DNA of 64,000 nt from Xylocopa sonorina (GCF_050948175.1 NC_135199.1:11102501-11166500); one strand, 5' to 3'. Positions 47,201-62,000 are shown, numbered from the stretch's first letter. Translations and numbers: made by a program. The notes: generated from the letters alone by a model not told the origin.

Positions 47201-50200
47201 CGACTTTTTTCCCCGTCGTTCTCGTCTCTGTAAATAGGGGACTTTCGTAGAACGATTGGAGATTATTTTATGGGGTGGTCTTGGGGACGAATGGTATTGA
47301 AATGTGTGGAATTCCTTGTAAAAACTCTCACGAAGAGCGACCTCGTATTTCTAATTAATATTGTTCTCAGATTGCCACTCGAAGGAAGTAAAGACAGCAA
47401 TAAAGGAAGCGTTGAAACAAAAACTACCCCGAGTGATTTACTCGAAACGCAGTGTCCACTTTCACCGTATCATTCCTCGCAGCAGAAGGGAAGATAAAGG
47501 GCCATTTTTCGCCCGGTTACGTCGTTCCACGCCGTTTCGAGCGACGATTGATCAGACAACCGACTGTCTCCGTTGACGTGAACGAATGACAGCCAATCCC
47601 GACGAGCTGCACGCGAGTATAGCCCGTTCGTTCGCTCGCGCGATACCACCCCTTTCTTCTTTTTCGATTCCTGCCTCGAAATCACCCTATCGATAAAGTT
47701 CCGATCGTTCGCGGACGAAACGACGACGCTGTCGCGTTTCGCCGGGTGAAATAGCCACGTTTACGGTACGATTACCGATGATAACTCCGGTAAGCACAAC
47801 GCGGAATGATAACTCGGACGATTTCAACGGGCGAACGGCGCCCGTTGCGTTCGCGACGAGATAAGTACGACTATTCGCGCGGTAAGATAACTCGTGCAAT
47901 TCTCCCTCGCGTAAACTACGTTCTCGAAGGTAAAGATAACTCGCTCGTATCTCGTTCGCTGTCTATTCCAGACTTAATTACCAGGTTCTCTTTATTTCCA
48001 AGTGTAGATCAATCGTTTCGAAAACAACACGAATTAAAATCTGTTCGAGAAATTAAATTCAGTCCTTTCTGTTACCAGATGCATTTTCACTCCGTTTATG
48101 ATAATCGCGTGGTTCCCCGATTCGAATCGCGTTTACGCAGTGGACCATAAGGGAAACTCATCGAGTGGTTCGCGAATCGCAAATTGATTCACCCCTTTAA
48201 AGGAAATTACCTTTATGAACGTGAACGTACGTTCCATTTCTAACGATCTCGGGTCATTAAGCCGCCCTCGGGGGCTGCGTAACGAAACGAGAGTCGAACG
48301 GCTCGATTTGAACGACGCAGACGAAATATTTCACACGAGCTCTCCGTTTTAGCCTCAGCTGCGTGAACACAGCGCGAGACTCGTCTCTCTGTTCCATCGT
48401 TGTGGTTAAATGAGTGCGGGAAAAGAACTCGACGTGGGTTTCACCTCGGAAAAAGAGATCGGAGATAGGTGCAAAGGGTTAAAAGGAACGTTCCGACGAA
48501 TGTCCGTGTAATTTATAATAATCTCTGTTGAAAAGAGACTTTCCCATCCGCTGTTATTTTAATTATTTCAGCAGCAGTAATTAAAGGGAGCTCGCGGGTA
48601 GATTTCCGTATAAATGTTGCAGAAAATTAACAGGAAAAAATTGAAAGTGCTTTAACTGCAACCTCCTTTTTTTCTATTTAATCGTCGCCTAATTTTCACC
48701 ATCACGGATAAACGATGAAAGAGAGGATATATTTTAAAAAGTCTGAAATAACTTCATTAACCCTTCGAAAAGTAACGTCGTTATATGAATAGTGGAAACG
48801 AGCGAGCTGAAAGTTTCTACCTTTTTCTGTTACGTATCATTAACGCCATATATAAATGGCGTACGAATAAATATATCTACATTATTATGGTGAACTATAT
48901 GAATTTAATTTGCATTTTAATATCGTTTATAATGGTCGATAAAAATGGCGAGACGAAACTTGCGAGAGTACAAAGTATCGTTTTGGTACGTGATAGAAAG
49001 GGGTGCAAAGTGCCGGTTGAAACGAAGGTACAAAGAATCTTGGAAGGCAGAGGCGGAACAAATCGGAGCCAGACGCTTGTTATTGTCCTTATTTACCTAA
49101 TTTCCGTTGCGGTGGAGGAGGACACGGCCACGATTGCGAGCGCTTCCCCCTTTCTGATATTGCGTTTCGGAGGACACCGTTCGAGTGGATGCAATTTGCC
49201 TTAACGACCGTCAGATTTTTGCAGGAACATCTTGAAATCCTGGCATTCTACCCGCGCGATTCTTACGGCTGCACAAGAACGTTCATTTACAGACCGGTAT
49301 TGAACCGACGCCTTTAATCCACGCCCCTTTCATTAGGTTTCATTAAATTTCTCAACGCGATCATCCGAACGCCGTACCGCCATCCGCGCTCTAATACTCG
49401 TCAAAAGAATGGCGAACGGAAGGCTTCCTATCGATCTTTCCTCTGCTAAAAAATTAGCCGGGTAGAGAGAGAGAGAAAGAAAAAAAAGTAGAAAAGAAAA
49501 AAGAAGCGATGAAAATCCGTAACGTTGGTGGCGATGAAAAATTGATCGTTCGTTAATTAGACAGTAGATAATATGCGGCGTCCTACAAAAATATCCTAGA
49601 TTACGAGATCGTAGTTTCGTTGAAACGAAAGGAACAATGGGACCACGAGAAAATAAAAATACAGCTACTATCGTAATCATCGCTTCTCTGAATGCATCGA
49701 AATATACGTTCATATTTTTTATTTTGATCAATGGTTCGCGTATGCAATGCTTGCATTAAAGCTAAGTGGAATTTCACTACAGCCAACCGGATCCATTGTC
49801 ATAAAACATTTAGAAATCCCACCCAAAGCCTCGTACATTAATCATTCGTCGGAGAAATTCTGATTTCTCGTCATCGAAAAGCTAAATCACTGGTTAGAAC
49901 ACTCCACTCGTATCGACACGCCCAAAGTAATGGTACGAAGTACTCGGAACCGCAAGAAGAGAGTATCGTCGAACGAACGGAACTCGAAAATTCGAGTCAT
50001 CCGCCGCTTATTTTTCCAGATACGGGTTCCGCATAAACGGGGAATCGATCCTCCGTCGATGTCCAGAGTCGGTGGCAATTATTCCCAGCGAAGTAGCACG
50101 TTTCCGGCAATTTTCGTGGACTGGTACGCCGTCTCGGATCGAGCAGCGTGGCCTGATGGCTTGTGCCTCAACCTGTACACCTGCACACGCGTGTTTGCCC

Positions 50201-53200
50201 GTATAAACGCGTGTGTACGTGTGTATGGGTGTGTAAAGGGGCTGGCTCGATGGGGGTGGAGGGTCGTCGGTGTAAAAGCAACGACCGGAGCTGACCTGAA
50301 TCCACGGCCGGGGCGATGAAAAGGGAGCAACAAAAGCTGCGCGCGGGACGAGGACGAGAGTGAAAATACGGAAAATAGGCCGTTGTGCAGGGCCAACTTG
50401 TGGAAGTATTTTGCGAAACGTCGATTCCTCGAGCCCTGCCCACCGAGGAGCCGACGAAAATCTCTAACTTTCCGGCTGGACTGACCGGGAGGCTACGGTA
50501 GGCGCCCTTCTTTGTCTCTGGACACCGGTAACGACTCCTTCCCGATGTCCTCTTTCCTTGGATTGATGGAGACGGATGTTTTTCCCAGACTTTTTCACCC
50601 TCCGCGCTGAATTGGTATGTCTCATCTGGTTTTCGGGGATCTGGACGTAATCTAATTTACTTTACCGCTGAGAAATTTCGTTCTTCTGGGATGTTGAACA
50701 ATTCAAGATAGTTAGAATAGAGTGTCTTCGAGTGATTAAAAACACAAGACGTTCAGAAATTGGTTAGAAAGTTATAGAATCCCAGCCAATGAAAGCAATT
50801 ATTCACGAGTAATTTGATATGTAGATATTCAACAGAAAAACGAAGGAAACCTAGAGGAACCGGATGCGAGAGCATCTCCCGAAGGAAACAGGATCTCGAA
50901 GCCCGACATGGAACAACGATATAATCCTCAGATGGAAATTGCGTAATTAATATGTGCTCCAATTAAGTGCACGGGTCTGCTCGAGAGTTTCCATACTCGA
51001 CGAACCATTTGTCCATTTCGGCACGCCCCACGGATAATTATTTCCAGCCGGGAATCATCGTTACCGCGCGGCATCGTTATCGTCGGTTCTCATCGTCACC
51101 AGGCTCGATACAGATCTCTCGTTCGAAATAATCATTCCGTATCGGGCAAAGGGATCAAACGAGCCTACCTTCTCTATTAACTCGGTGCATCACCTACCCG
51201 CGCGATTATACTTTAAATAATCCGCGAATGTTCGAACGTTCGAGTCGCGAATGATGGAAGTGTTAGGGAACTTGCTACTTAATGGTAGTCTTATTTATGA
51301 ACGATGCTTTTTGCACGATAAAAGGGAGATAACGTACACGTGTGTCTGAGAGTTTGGAACTACTTTGTTATTCTCTAGTAATTGCCTCGAGACCCGAGAA
51401 TGTGAAATTAGTGTTTGCCTGTTTCGATTGGAAAATTTGAAGCGTGCGTATACGACTACCTTTAGCGATTGTTTCCATTGGTGATTGATTTTCAACGATG
51501 GACTTAATTTCAGTAACTTTTTCATTAGAAGATGACTGACTATAGATACGGATTTGAATTAATGACTAGCGATATTCTCTGGAGAGGGAATTAACTAATA
51601 ATGAAGCGATATTATAACAGAAATGAACAGCTTCGTTATATTTAAACAAGAGACGTCTGTTTTCTTTGAAATGGAGCTTGCACTTTCTGAAATTAACGTG
51701 GACTGAGTTTTTAACGATTATTGGATATAACCGAACGTTAATCGTATTACAAAGATATTTGAAACTGCAGGAGGTCACATAAATTATCAAGCAACTCTGA
51801 ATTACTTATAGCCCCGCTTGAAAATATCCAAAATTAAAGATCAAATGTTGTTAATTAACCTTAATATCGGAAAATTGCTTGATCTCCTCCGAAAAGACCT
51901 GTGACCTATGACCCGACACAAAATTATTAAAGAAGCCCTAAAATAATCAACGCAATTACACATTTACGGCTTAGAAATACAAAATTTATGCACAGTATTA
52001 GCCCAATCGATCGCTCGATTTCAACCCCACTCGAATTACGTACAAACGCGAAAGATCGAGCAGGCGAGTCGTCGAAAGGTCAGAATCGAACTATTACCGA
52101 CGCTGAAACCCACCCCTTGCTTTCGAAAAAACCATTTACCCCCTAAAAACCGGATGGGTAAAAAAAAACGAGAAACAAAGAGAGCGAGCGAGAGAGACAC
52201 AGAGGGGTGGCTCCGTGTTGACCGATCCACTCCGCGCGAGCCCGTACTCGTGTCTCGTTTAACCAAAGCTTGTGTACCAAACGAATAAGCATCATCGACG
52301 TAGTCCAGTCGCTACGTAAAGTGGTAATCGATGTTGAACCCGCGGTTGTTTGCTAACTGCCCTGCTCCCGGGCACACCGACGCACAAACACGCGCGGAAA
52401 CGATCGCCGTAGGGATGAACGCGTGCCTCCGAGCTTCCTTGAACCCCGTCTCGGCCGCAATAACTTTCAGATCGGCCGTCGTCGATCGACCGGCATAATT
52501 TAATAAAAAAAACGCGGCCCCACGTGGAGCCAGCTCGCCTCTTCGCGACTTCGATAAATTCCCACCGTCGTGGAGCCTTTTTTCTCGTGAATATTTCATC
52601 CCCCCTGGTAAAAGGAAACACGGGAACGGTGTCTCGTGGAATAATGGAAAGCTTCTTTCGGGGCGCTGTCACAGGGTGGCTTTGAGATGAGAGAGCGAGG
52701 GAGTGACCGCACAAGTTTCGTTGAATTTTATCGAATTTCTCTGGACGCGTTTCAGACGGATGATCCAGCGTATGAATTATGGAGTGTTTTTAGAATATAC
52801 GACTGGTTCTGGTAACGAGTTACCATGCGAATCGTTTATGATATTGGATAAAAACGATTGAAGGGTTAACTCTAGTAAACTTCTACTAGATCTCTCTCTT
52901 TCTTAACCTTCTGCGTTAAGCTAGCGCCATTGACGAGGCCAGTTTTCATTTTCAACGTAAGTAGACCAACCTTCTACGGTCTGGTGGAATGAAGATGGAT
53001 CTACCGTGTCGCTGGTCCCAGATCGAAAAGGGTGGAACTCGAGTTTTGGGATGAGGATGTGCTTTGTGAGGCACTTTGAAAGTATAATTCCAACGGTCCG
53101 TAAAATCGAGCACCGGCTCGTTCGGCCTAATGGGGGCGTCCGCGCTTTTCAATTTGTTCGAGCAATTTCCTTTCCCCCTGGCCAGCATCCACCCTTATTC

Positions 53201-53707
53201 GGATACGTTCGCCAATGGGACGAGACGCTCGCGTTAAGACCGACTGATTCGTCGATTCTTTTTCCCTTTGTCGCTGATTAACAACCTCAGTTCCGAGTAA
53301 TCTACAGTCCGCGATCCAATTTTACACGCTTGTATACTTTTATGTGGCCACTCGTACGATTAAATAGCGTGTAATAGAAACGAACATGAAAATAAAATGC
53401 TACTTTGGATCAACGAGATGTAAGGGATCGTTTGGTACGTCGTTTAAAAGTGTCGGTGATAGCAAAAAGATTAAAGCCTGAAGGCGATCAAATCCTCGTT
53501 TTCGTACCTGAATCAGAGGCACGTAGCAGACGTGTCTCCGAAGTTTTCGACTTGATCCGGCCATAAATGATAGCCGTGCGCGTAAAATAACCGAGTCGGT
53601 GCACGCACGTAGCCAGTTTTATTACTATTAGATAGAAAGCTTTACGGTTGTGTACAAGAGTGATCTCCCAAATGACTGAGTGTATCACGGAAGACTGACT
53701 TTCTTAC

Positions 53708-53760
53708 CGTAGGCTGTGTCGACGTGTAGGCGCCTGGAAGCACCGCTATTGGACGGTAAC
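53708..53760 (-). other. Candidate 53-nt exon of an unknown minus-strand gene
   Basis: On the minus strand TTTTTGTTTCAG (a strong polypyrimidine tract and acceptor) precedes 53 nt, which end at CTACG|GTAAGA (a strong donor). Two of three frames are open across it; one reads YRPIAVLPGAYTSTQPT, another LPSNSGASRRLHVDTAYG. I recognise neither. It could be a coding or 5' non-coding exon of a gene with large introns, or a chance match. No partner exon was identified. Confidence 0.35.
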
Positions 53761-54778
53761 CTGAAACAAAAATGATAAAATGTATCACTTATAAGAACCA
53801 ATAGAATATACATCGATCATTTTCAATTCCTTATCCTTCATTATACACCTTTATTTGGTTTAATTTTTAAATAACTTTTCCCAATTGAACCAGGTTTTAT
53901 TCAGCATCACTCTATTCAGTTATCTACTCAGTACGCCATTGATATATTTATCACCGCCATTCTATTTCACCTGGCTACGTCCACCATTCTATTCCATTTC
54001 GCTGTATTATTCTACCGCGTCCCTATTTTTCTTACTTTACTCCACCCTCATTTATTACACCCCAACCAACCCCGGGACCTCCGTACACCTATCCGCCTCA
54101 CCGTATTCTACCCCAATATGTTCCATGGCAATCAACGCAGTTCCATTCTACGCCAATTTTCTCCGCATCAACCACACACCCCCAACCATCGGCACGGTAG
54201 TACGCGTTACGCGCGCCATTAACGCCTGTATTCTCGAATGGAACGGAAAACCGCAGTCTCTCGTCCATAGAATTCATGGCCAACGAACGAGCCTGTACCG
54301 GGAAAAATGAAAAGTTCCTGGAGAATCCATAACAACGGACGTGATTACCGCCGCTGAAAGTTTCTTCACCTATACCCCCCCACGTGCTACGGCGGCCTTA
54401 ATAAAACACTACATCACGAAGGATGCATTACACACACGGGGAGAGTTAATGGCCGATGAAATTGCGATCGTAACACGGCACGAACATCATCGTTAAGCGG
54501 GGTGTGTTTCCCCTCTCGGTAGACGGGCAGACATATATCATGCCGGCTGGCCATTCTTACGCGGTTTCGTCGCCATTATTACGTCGAACGTGGCACCTGC
54601 TCGACTTCTACGATTTTGCCCCGGAAATTTATGAAGTTCCTTGGAAAGAAATGGATTTTATAATGGATATCACGTCTAACGTACAGTTTCTAAGTATTTT
54701 ATTGCATCCACCAGCGTTCCCTGACTTTCGACTCGCGGATTCCGACAAATGCTTTTTATATAACTTACAGCCCAAGTG

Positions 54779-54803
54779 TTTTTTTTTTTTTTTTTTTTTT
54801 TTT
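54779..54803. repeat. T25 homopolymer
   Basis: Twenty-five T, followed by GTACAG. It resembles an over-long polypyrimidine tract with an acceptor at 54809, and it lies inside a 159-codon open frame which it fills with phenylalanines. Confidence 0.95.
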
Positions 54804-57800
54804 GTACAGAAAATATTACAAGATCATCTCGAATATGACCAATCTGATATTAATTGCCTGGTCAAACAACGTTTCACCGAGAACCGATACCGTTTCGCGT
54901 TGCGAGATCATGGCGGAGTAATCGAATTAGCCCAACCGGCAAATTCATTTACCTTTAGAATGATTTCGAGCACGCGTACGTAGGTGAAAGTAATTAAAAA
55001 TGAAACGGGATGCCGATGCGTCTCGCTTATTTGCAGAGTAACTCGATATTTAAATAATGCATCCGGGTATGAGCGCGTGAAAGCTGTTCCTCTCACCCAG
55101 CTACGTATTTATACGGCGAAAAAGGGTATTAAAGTTTCACGAGTGTTTCCGAGAATCGGATCGGCCGGTATTTATTTCCGTTTTTCCTTTTCACTGTAAA
55201 TATTCTCGCGCTCGATCGACTCCATACACCTACAGGTGCACACAAGTATCGCGTATGGTTCGACGAACACCACTGTTGGCGTGGAAATTTAATTTCATAG
55301 AACTCGAATTTACCTTTAATTGGCGCGATACTTGCTTTGGTGAAAATCCCCATCTCTCCATCCCGACGCGAACAAGTGTTTTCGTACACGCGCTCGAAAA
55401 ACAGCCCACGCAACGTATCTTCATCAACGATCAACAAGGCTGGCGAGTTTATATTTATTGGGGGTAAAAGGAGAGGCGGTGAAGAGTCGAATCGAATCGA
55501 ACCAGCCTCGACCCTAGCGCAGACTTTATATTCAAGACCATGCACGCGCTGCTTTCCGCGCCTTAATACGCCTCGCACCACCCCTATCTGCTTCGCGCAT
55601 AACGGGCACCCTCGACCAGCGATCGATATTTTTCATTTTCTTTTACATCTCCCGCGAAAATGTGTTTCCCGGAAGAGCCGCAACCTGAGCATTCTCTACC
55701 AGGTGCCGGGTGCTCACCCTCGAATACAGATACGAATGTGGTAAACGGGTGGCGTAAACTCTGTTACCCGAGGGCTGTGCTTTTCTTCTCGGCTTGTAAC
55801 ACGTTCAATGGGAATTTCTTTCGAGAGCGTAATACGGTTAATGAAACGGTTGAACTCGAGCGATAGAAAGGAAGACGCGATTAACACGACTGACGAAAGT
55901 ATTACATTTGAGTGCAAGAATAATCAATGCTTTAAGCAAACATCGTTGAGCGCTAGTGAAACGGCTGCGACCAATTAAAAAAATCGGGGAGAAACACGAT
56001 GCAACAGCGACTTGAAAGCTCTGTTACATTATCAATCCCTTTCAAGGCAAGGAAAATCCATTCCCATCCACAAAAGGTGTCCCAATCCTTCAGAGGGAGG
56101 CTCGCGATTCTACTTCTTTCACTCGTTCGGCAAAGGAGCACGCAAAAGGGCAGCGCGAAAAGTCTGCTCTAATAATTCGAGGTCCCCGGCCGCTTTGAGG
56201 CCGAAGGCGGTCAATACGCTTTGAATTCCGCGGTCTCCTTAATCCGCGAAGCGACGTTATTTCGGGGTCCAATTTGTCCAACCGGATCGACACAGCGCTG
56301 GAACTTTCTCGAGGCTCTAGTTTCGCTCACGCCTCCGGAATATCGCGTCCAGAGTCTGCAGAATCGAACCACGTATTCGTCCTTAACTTCGCGAGATACC
56401 CGCGCGAATTGTCGCGATACACTTGCTGGAGGAACTTATTTATTCGTTTAATCGCGATGAATTCGCAGCTGCTCGATCGTTGCGATAAATCTCTGCCATC
56501 GGAGGCTGCCTCTGCGATGCATGGAACCCAAGTGTAAAAAGCAAAATGATATCCGTGTAATCCGTGAAAATAAAATGCAGTTCGAATGGGAGATGAACGT
56601 TTACGATAAATGAAGATACCCGAAATAGACGAAACGGCTCGTTGAATGAAACCTTTCGTAAGAGGATGTCTTCGTGAATATCGCATCGAGCTTAAAAGGG
56701 CAAAATGTCTGTTATAATTAGCGTAAAATGGAGGACCGAACGCTCTGCTGCGGGAAGGTGTCGCGTTACAAATGAGTTTAGAACCTATCCGTCCGGTTCA
56801 GACATTTGTAGGTTCGCTCGCCCCATTTTTTCAAGTACTTCTCGCACCGTTCATCGCCAGACGGTACATTCGCGTAAATGCGATTCAATTGAACGGAGTC
56901 CACAGCGTAATACGAGCTACTTAAGGTACGGAAGAATGCAACTTCTCGCTGAATCGGAACGAAAAAGCTGCGCACTTGAATTAAACGAAGCCGTGCACAG
57001 ACTCCTCGCAGGTAACTCATCGCGTTGATTCAACGGAGGTCATAGTCTCGACTAATGGCTGCTCTCGGGTGTCAAGAGGCGAGCAACCGTGGCGACGGTT
57101 TTACAATATATTTGCAGACGACCAAGCCACTCCGCTGATCCTGTTGGCTGAACGAGGAGGATTTTAAAGCCTTTTCAGTGCAGCCAACGGCTTCGCCCCG
57201 CGACACGCGTGATTATGCACGCGTTCAAATGATTTATGCACCGCACCTTACTTCCGTTACTTCGACTAATGTCTGGGAGGGAACGCGCTGCCGTTTCGAA
57301 ACGGATTACCTAAATTTTTAAATGTACGCTAGACACAAACCTTGCTCGAATCTTTTAAAAAATATGTTTAAACGGCCAAGGTGGCTGGCATCGTTTAGAA
57401 GCAGAGCGCACCGTTCCAGCTTCTTAGGTTACAAGATCTTCACGGCTTGAAAATGTAAACACGAGAGTGGAAGAAAACGAATCAGGAAAATCAGTTTTTT
57501 TTTTTAAAGAGCAGGGGATACAAAGGAGCGAAAGAGGCGGAGGTCTCTTTGCTGAAATTAAAGTGTTCCCGTTTGCCGGAGGAAAAAAAAATTGACCCGC
57601 CGCGGGTACATTAAATAGAACAGCGAGTGTATGAAATGCACGCGAGACTTTTTGCACTTCGAGCAGCTGAAAACGTTCGACATTTTGCGCTTCGAGAACG
57701 CGGCTCGATGTTATTGAACGTGAGTAAATAAAAATAGGTGCACCGGTCGGAGGTGAAAAGAAAAAAAAAGAAGAATCACCGATAAAATGACTCTCTTTTA

Positions 57801-59050
57801 TCGCGTGGCGAAAGATGCGCTAGCAGATTGTTCTTTTTTTGTTTTTCTATGTTCGTTGATGTCTCTTTTCCCTCTATTTTTAGTTTGTTCCCCTTGGATA
57901 CTAAACGTAACGCAAACATTAGTATGCGCAACGCCGCGTCTGGAATCTGTATGGTTTAAAACGAATGGATTTTTCGTGTTTCAGAAACGTTTTAATCCTT
58001 CGAGGTGAACGACCGAACGCTGAGCTTCAGAGGGGAAAAATAAGAGATTCGCGGTTGCGGAAAAACAATAAACCCGTTAATGCTATGGGACGATGAGGAA
58101 CGATGCAACGTGGGGGAAATTTGTACGAATTTCAGCTGAACAATGGGGTACAATAATGTGCAACGAGGATGAAATTGAAATGTCAAAATATTCTATATTC
58201 AAATTTCGTTAATCTATTATACATTCAATTCCACTGACAGAGAGCACTTTGTACTTGCCCGAAAGGGACGCTTTATCGAGGGAGTTCCGCTGAAGCGCTT
58301 GTGTTTTCGTAACACTCGTCTCTAGTGTGATCTGTCTGATCAATGAACGTCCCGTTTCCCTGGAAGACAAGCGCGTATCGACAACTCTAGGTAAACCAAT
58401 GTAAAATATACGGAGGGACTAAGACTCTCCGAATGTAGCCAATAAAATATTCACTACTTTGCATAGTGGCAAGTTCTATTCAAATTGTCGCACCGAATTT
58501 CGCCCCGAGGGAAACTGTCTAGAACGTTCGGGAAACAGGTTGACCGCTGAAGAAACAGCTCCTTCGAGCAAGGGACAAACGACTTAACCCAGTTATCATT
58601 TCCAACCGAGTTTCCTCTCGAATTACCTTCGAACCGATGGTAATTCATCGAGAAAACGGAGTACAATGCAAGTTACACGAATTAAGAAGAAATCATTGCT
58701 CGGTAAAAGCACTTTCCGTAGAAGAATATTCTTAGAGATCCTATAATTATTTACACACGTAACTAAGCTTCTCATCGAATTAGTCCCAGAATCTTTCCAC
58801 TCGATTAGTATCCACTAATCGCTCTAAATAACATCGGACCGAGGTCAGGCTCGAAACGTTTCATGGCGATCCGTTAAAACGTCTGGCTGACGGCATCAAG
58901 AGCGAAGAAACGTTGGTGCTTCTCCCTGGGTGCGAGGGCTCGACTCGCCGCCTCATAATTAACCAAACTTGTTGATGCCACGAGGAGAAAACCGCGACTC
59001 TCCCTGTTTTTTAAGGCACGCGAGTCAACGAGCCAACGTCACTTGTCTCG

Positions 59051-59080
59051 GACGCGTTCCCTCGGAAAAGGGAACGCGTC
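59051..59080. repeat. Perfect 12-bp hairpin, 6-base loop
   Basis: GACGCGTTCCCT (59051-59062), loop CGGAAA, AGGGAACGCGTC (59069-59080). The stem is GC-rich and uninterrupted. There is no U tract after it and no long imperfect stem of the kind expected for a microRNA precursor. Confidence 0.8.
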
Positions 59081-62000
59081 TCCGGCAATTAATAGTGGAA
59101 GGGAGGGTGGCGCGCACAGCCCTCGAACGAACGTCAGGTCCTCTCTCACCCCGTACAGCGGTTTCAGTAAACTCGAGGAGAATTCTGCGCTCGAAGCGTC
59201 GCGGTTGAAGCCGGTGCAGAAAATGGGATCTAATGTTTTATACATGAATCCTGCATACGTGGAGGTTACGAGAAGTTGTAACAACAATTACGTTGAATTT
59301 GCTCGCGTTTGAATCGTGTGAAAATGTGGATTCCATCAAGATCGATCATAATGCGAGGAAAATTTTTCATTGGCTATCAAATTACCATACCAATGCCCGG
59401 GATGTTATCTGTATTAATCTAGTATCGTGACACGTAAGTGTATTATGGTAATTGATTTCGATTCCCCAATTGTCGAATTATATAATACTGTAATAACATT
59501 TGAAAATTCAAATCAGTATTTCACGTATAATATTCGCATTGCGCTATTGCATTTATGTCGAGAAAGGATAATAATGGAACAACGTCCAGCCCTAAATATG
59601 TTGTACCATATACGTACATACCGTTTAATAACTTCTACTTCGATCATTTATTCGTTCCATATTAAAAGCAAATAGAATACAGTAAATAACTTATATCAGT
59701 TCAAATTGTGTCTAATAAAAATAACCTCTAAAGCTACTCAAGTAATAACGATAAATGAAACGTCTGATTATAATTACGCCCCGACTACTGGCTGTCACTC
59801 TGCGAGTGATGCCCGACCGCAACCAGTCGAAACTACTGAACCGTAGCACGGTCTCACGGGTCACCTGTCCATCCAAATGTTACTTACTCCACATAAATCC
59901 ATTATCCATTAATTTTCTAGATACCTCCCCGTTATTAATCGCATTATTAACGACGATAATTAGAAACATTCCACGGGTCACGCGAAGCAACGAAAAGCAA
60001 ACGGCGCGGAACTCCGCTGATTGTGAAACGAGTCGCGCGGTCAACGAAAGAAGAAACGATATTCAGCCATAATTTAATTAAACCGTTGTAACCAGGCTTT
60101 CGAGGCTGGGACATGCGAAAGTCGCGGAATTCGCAATAAAACCGCGACGGTGAGCAGGTGTACTCGAACGCGCGCGGGTCCGGACCTTGCAATTATTCTT
60201 CTCAGGCCGTTTCTGTGAAACTTGCCACTTCTCCTTCGAGCACAGGTTCACAAACGCCGTGCAAAAACGAAGGGTAAAATAAGGGGTACACCGAGACGGA
60301 AGAGTTAAGATGGAGAACGGGGAAAGTAGTTGGCGGACGTTAAAAAAGTTACCAACTTCTCCAGAACCTAATTTCGCGCAATTAAACTTGTAAAATGTTA
60401 TCCACCGGCGGGCTCGATATCCTTTCGAATATCTTTAGCGAGGAGTGAAAATCGCTAGGCCAGCTTCCCTCTGTCGGGTTAAACCTCTGTCTGTGCAGAA
60501 GCTTAGATGTGCAATATTATTGTGGAATATTGTTATGGATTTTCGAGTTCTCAGGTTTTCAAGATTCAGAAGACGAGGGAAAAAGAGTACCAAGCACGTG
60601 TAGGTAAATTGGCGAATAAAAAAAAGCGGATCAACGAGTAAAATGACGGGAAGTTTAAAGCCAATATACACAGGTTCGGTTTGATACCCGCGTGTATTTT
60701 TACGACGCATTCCGCGATGCGCGACGCGGAGAGCGTGTTCGCGAATACCCATGAATTCTTCTTTATACCAGCTTTTACGAGACTCATTAAACAGTTAATT
60801 TTCCAGCTGCCCCGAGAACAGAAATTTGTTTAAGGTAATTTAAAACGATAGTAAAGTGCGATCCAATCCAAGCAGTCACCTGGAATCCGTACTAATTGAA
60901 AGAACGTTTTCCTGGCAATTTCATGGGCGAAGAGATTCCATTAATAGGCGTTAAGAATATGCTAGAAAGTATTCGTAGAAGTGAGTATAAGTAGAATAAT
61001 TAGAATGAAAGAAAATATCACAAGAAATCGTGCAGAAATCAGCCGGGTTTCATATAAAACCACTATTTGTAATTCCTCTAACCCCCTGCGACGCGTCTTG
61101 GAAAACGCCCCCTGCAATCTCGAATCCCCCGTCGTTCTCGTTTCATTCAGCCACTCGCCAACGCCATAACACCAATCGAATTACTACAACAGAGAGAACA
61201 GACGAGAATTCCCAGGCACAGTCGACCGGAAGCAGAGGAGAGGGTCGCACGGGGGAGAGCGTTCGCACTCGCGGGCCACGGCCGCCCTCCTCGCTTTTAC
61301 GCGACCCTCTGTGTATTCGGAACACTTGTAGCAGATAAACTCCAGACAAGAGTTGACAAGAGAGACAAGAGGCTGCGCTAGACTTTCTCCCCGAAAGCTT
61401 TGAGCCCGTCTGATGCCGCGGCACAAGCCCCGTCTCGCCCTTTCTGTCCTCACCCTCGGTGCCACCTTTTGAGGTGTCCATTGTCACCGGTTGAATTTCT
61501 TCCTCGACTGCAGTTTGCTCGCAACTAAATTATCCAGGCTAATGGAGAAATTAACCTCGAGACGTCTGCGAGGTGCATTCGGCAGGGCAGAAAAATGTCG
61601 CTGGGTAACGCGCGACTGTTTCCTACCCATTTTCCCTTTGAGGATCTCGCGGTACTCGTGTTCCTCAAGGCTGACCCGTTTTCCAAGAAATGTACAATTG
61701 GGTTTTTTATGCGTAGCATGCTATCCTTTCCCTTCCTTTTTCTCGTTTTTTGGTATTCCTTTATAAAAAATGAGACCACCCTTTCGGACGCTAGAGGGTT
61801 CTTTGGGTACGGTGTTGTTCGATGCAAAGTTTCATGGTCGTAATTAGCAATTTAAATGGCACTCTGATTCAAATGGCCCATTATCTCCGTACGAATGAAT
61901 CTTAAAGGAGCGTGTTAAAAAAAAAAGAGCAGCTCCGTATAAGTAAGTTCGCGACTCTCCACGGCTTGTTACGATCCTCCTATAGCTCGGATCTTTTTCT

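Larger units (their letters stand above)
42048..53707. other. Gene-free stretch 42-53.7 kb
   Basis: Holds the decayed transposon end near 43.4 kb and the C19 run. It contains several stop-poor GC-rich stretches (43.4-44.2 kb, 45.7-46.0 kb) and AT-rich blocks (45.1-45.6 kb, 51.2-52.0 kb). I can support no complete gene. Confidence 0.5.

Noticed and set aside
48471..48482. CAAAGGGTTAA, looks like the right end of a TTAA MITE
   Set aside because: No left end with TTAACCCTTTG was found within range.
59006..59030. TAAGGCACGCG, the first 11 bases of microRNA miR-124
   Set aside because: The match ends after 11 bases and the flanks give no suitable precursor hairpin.
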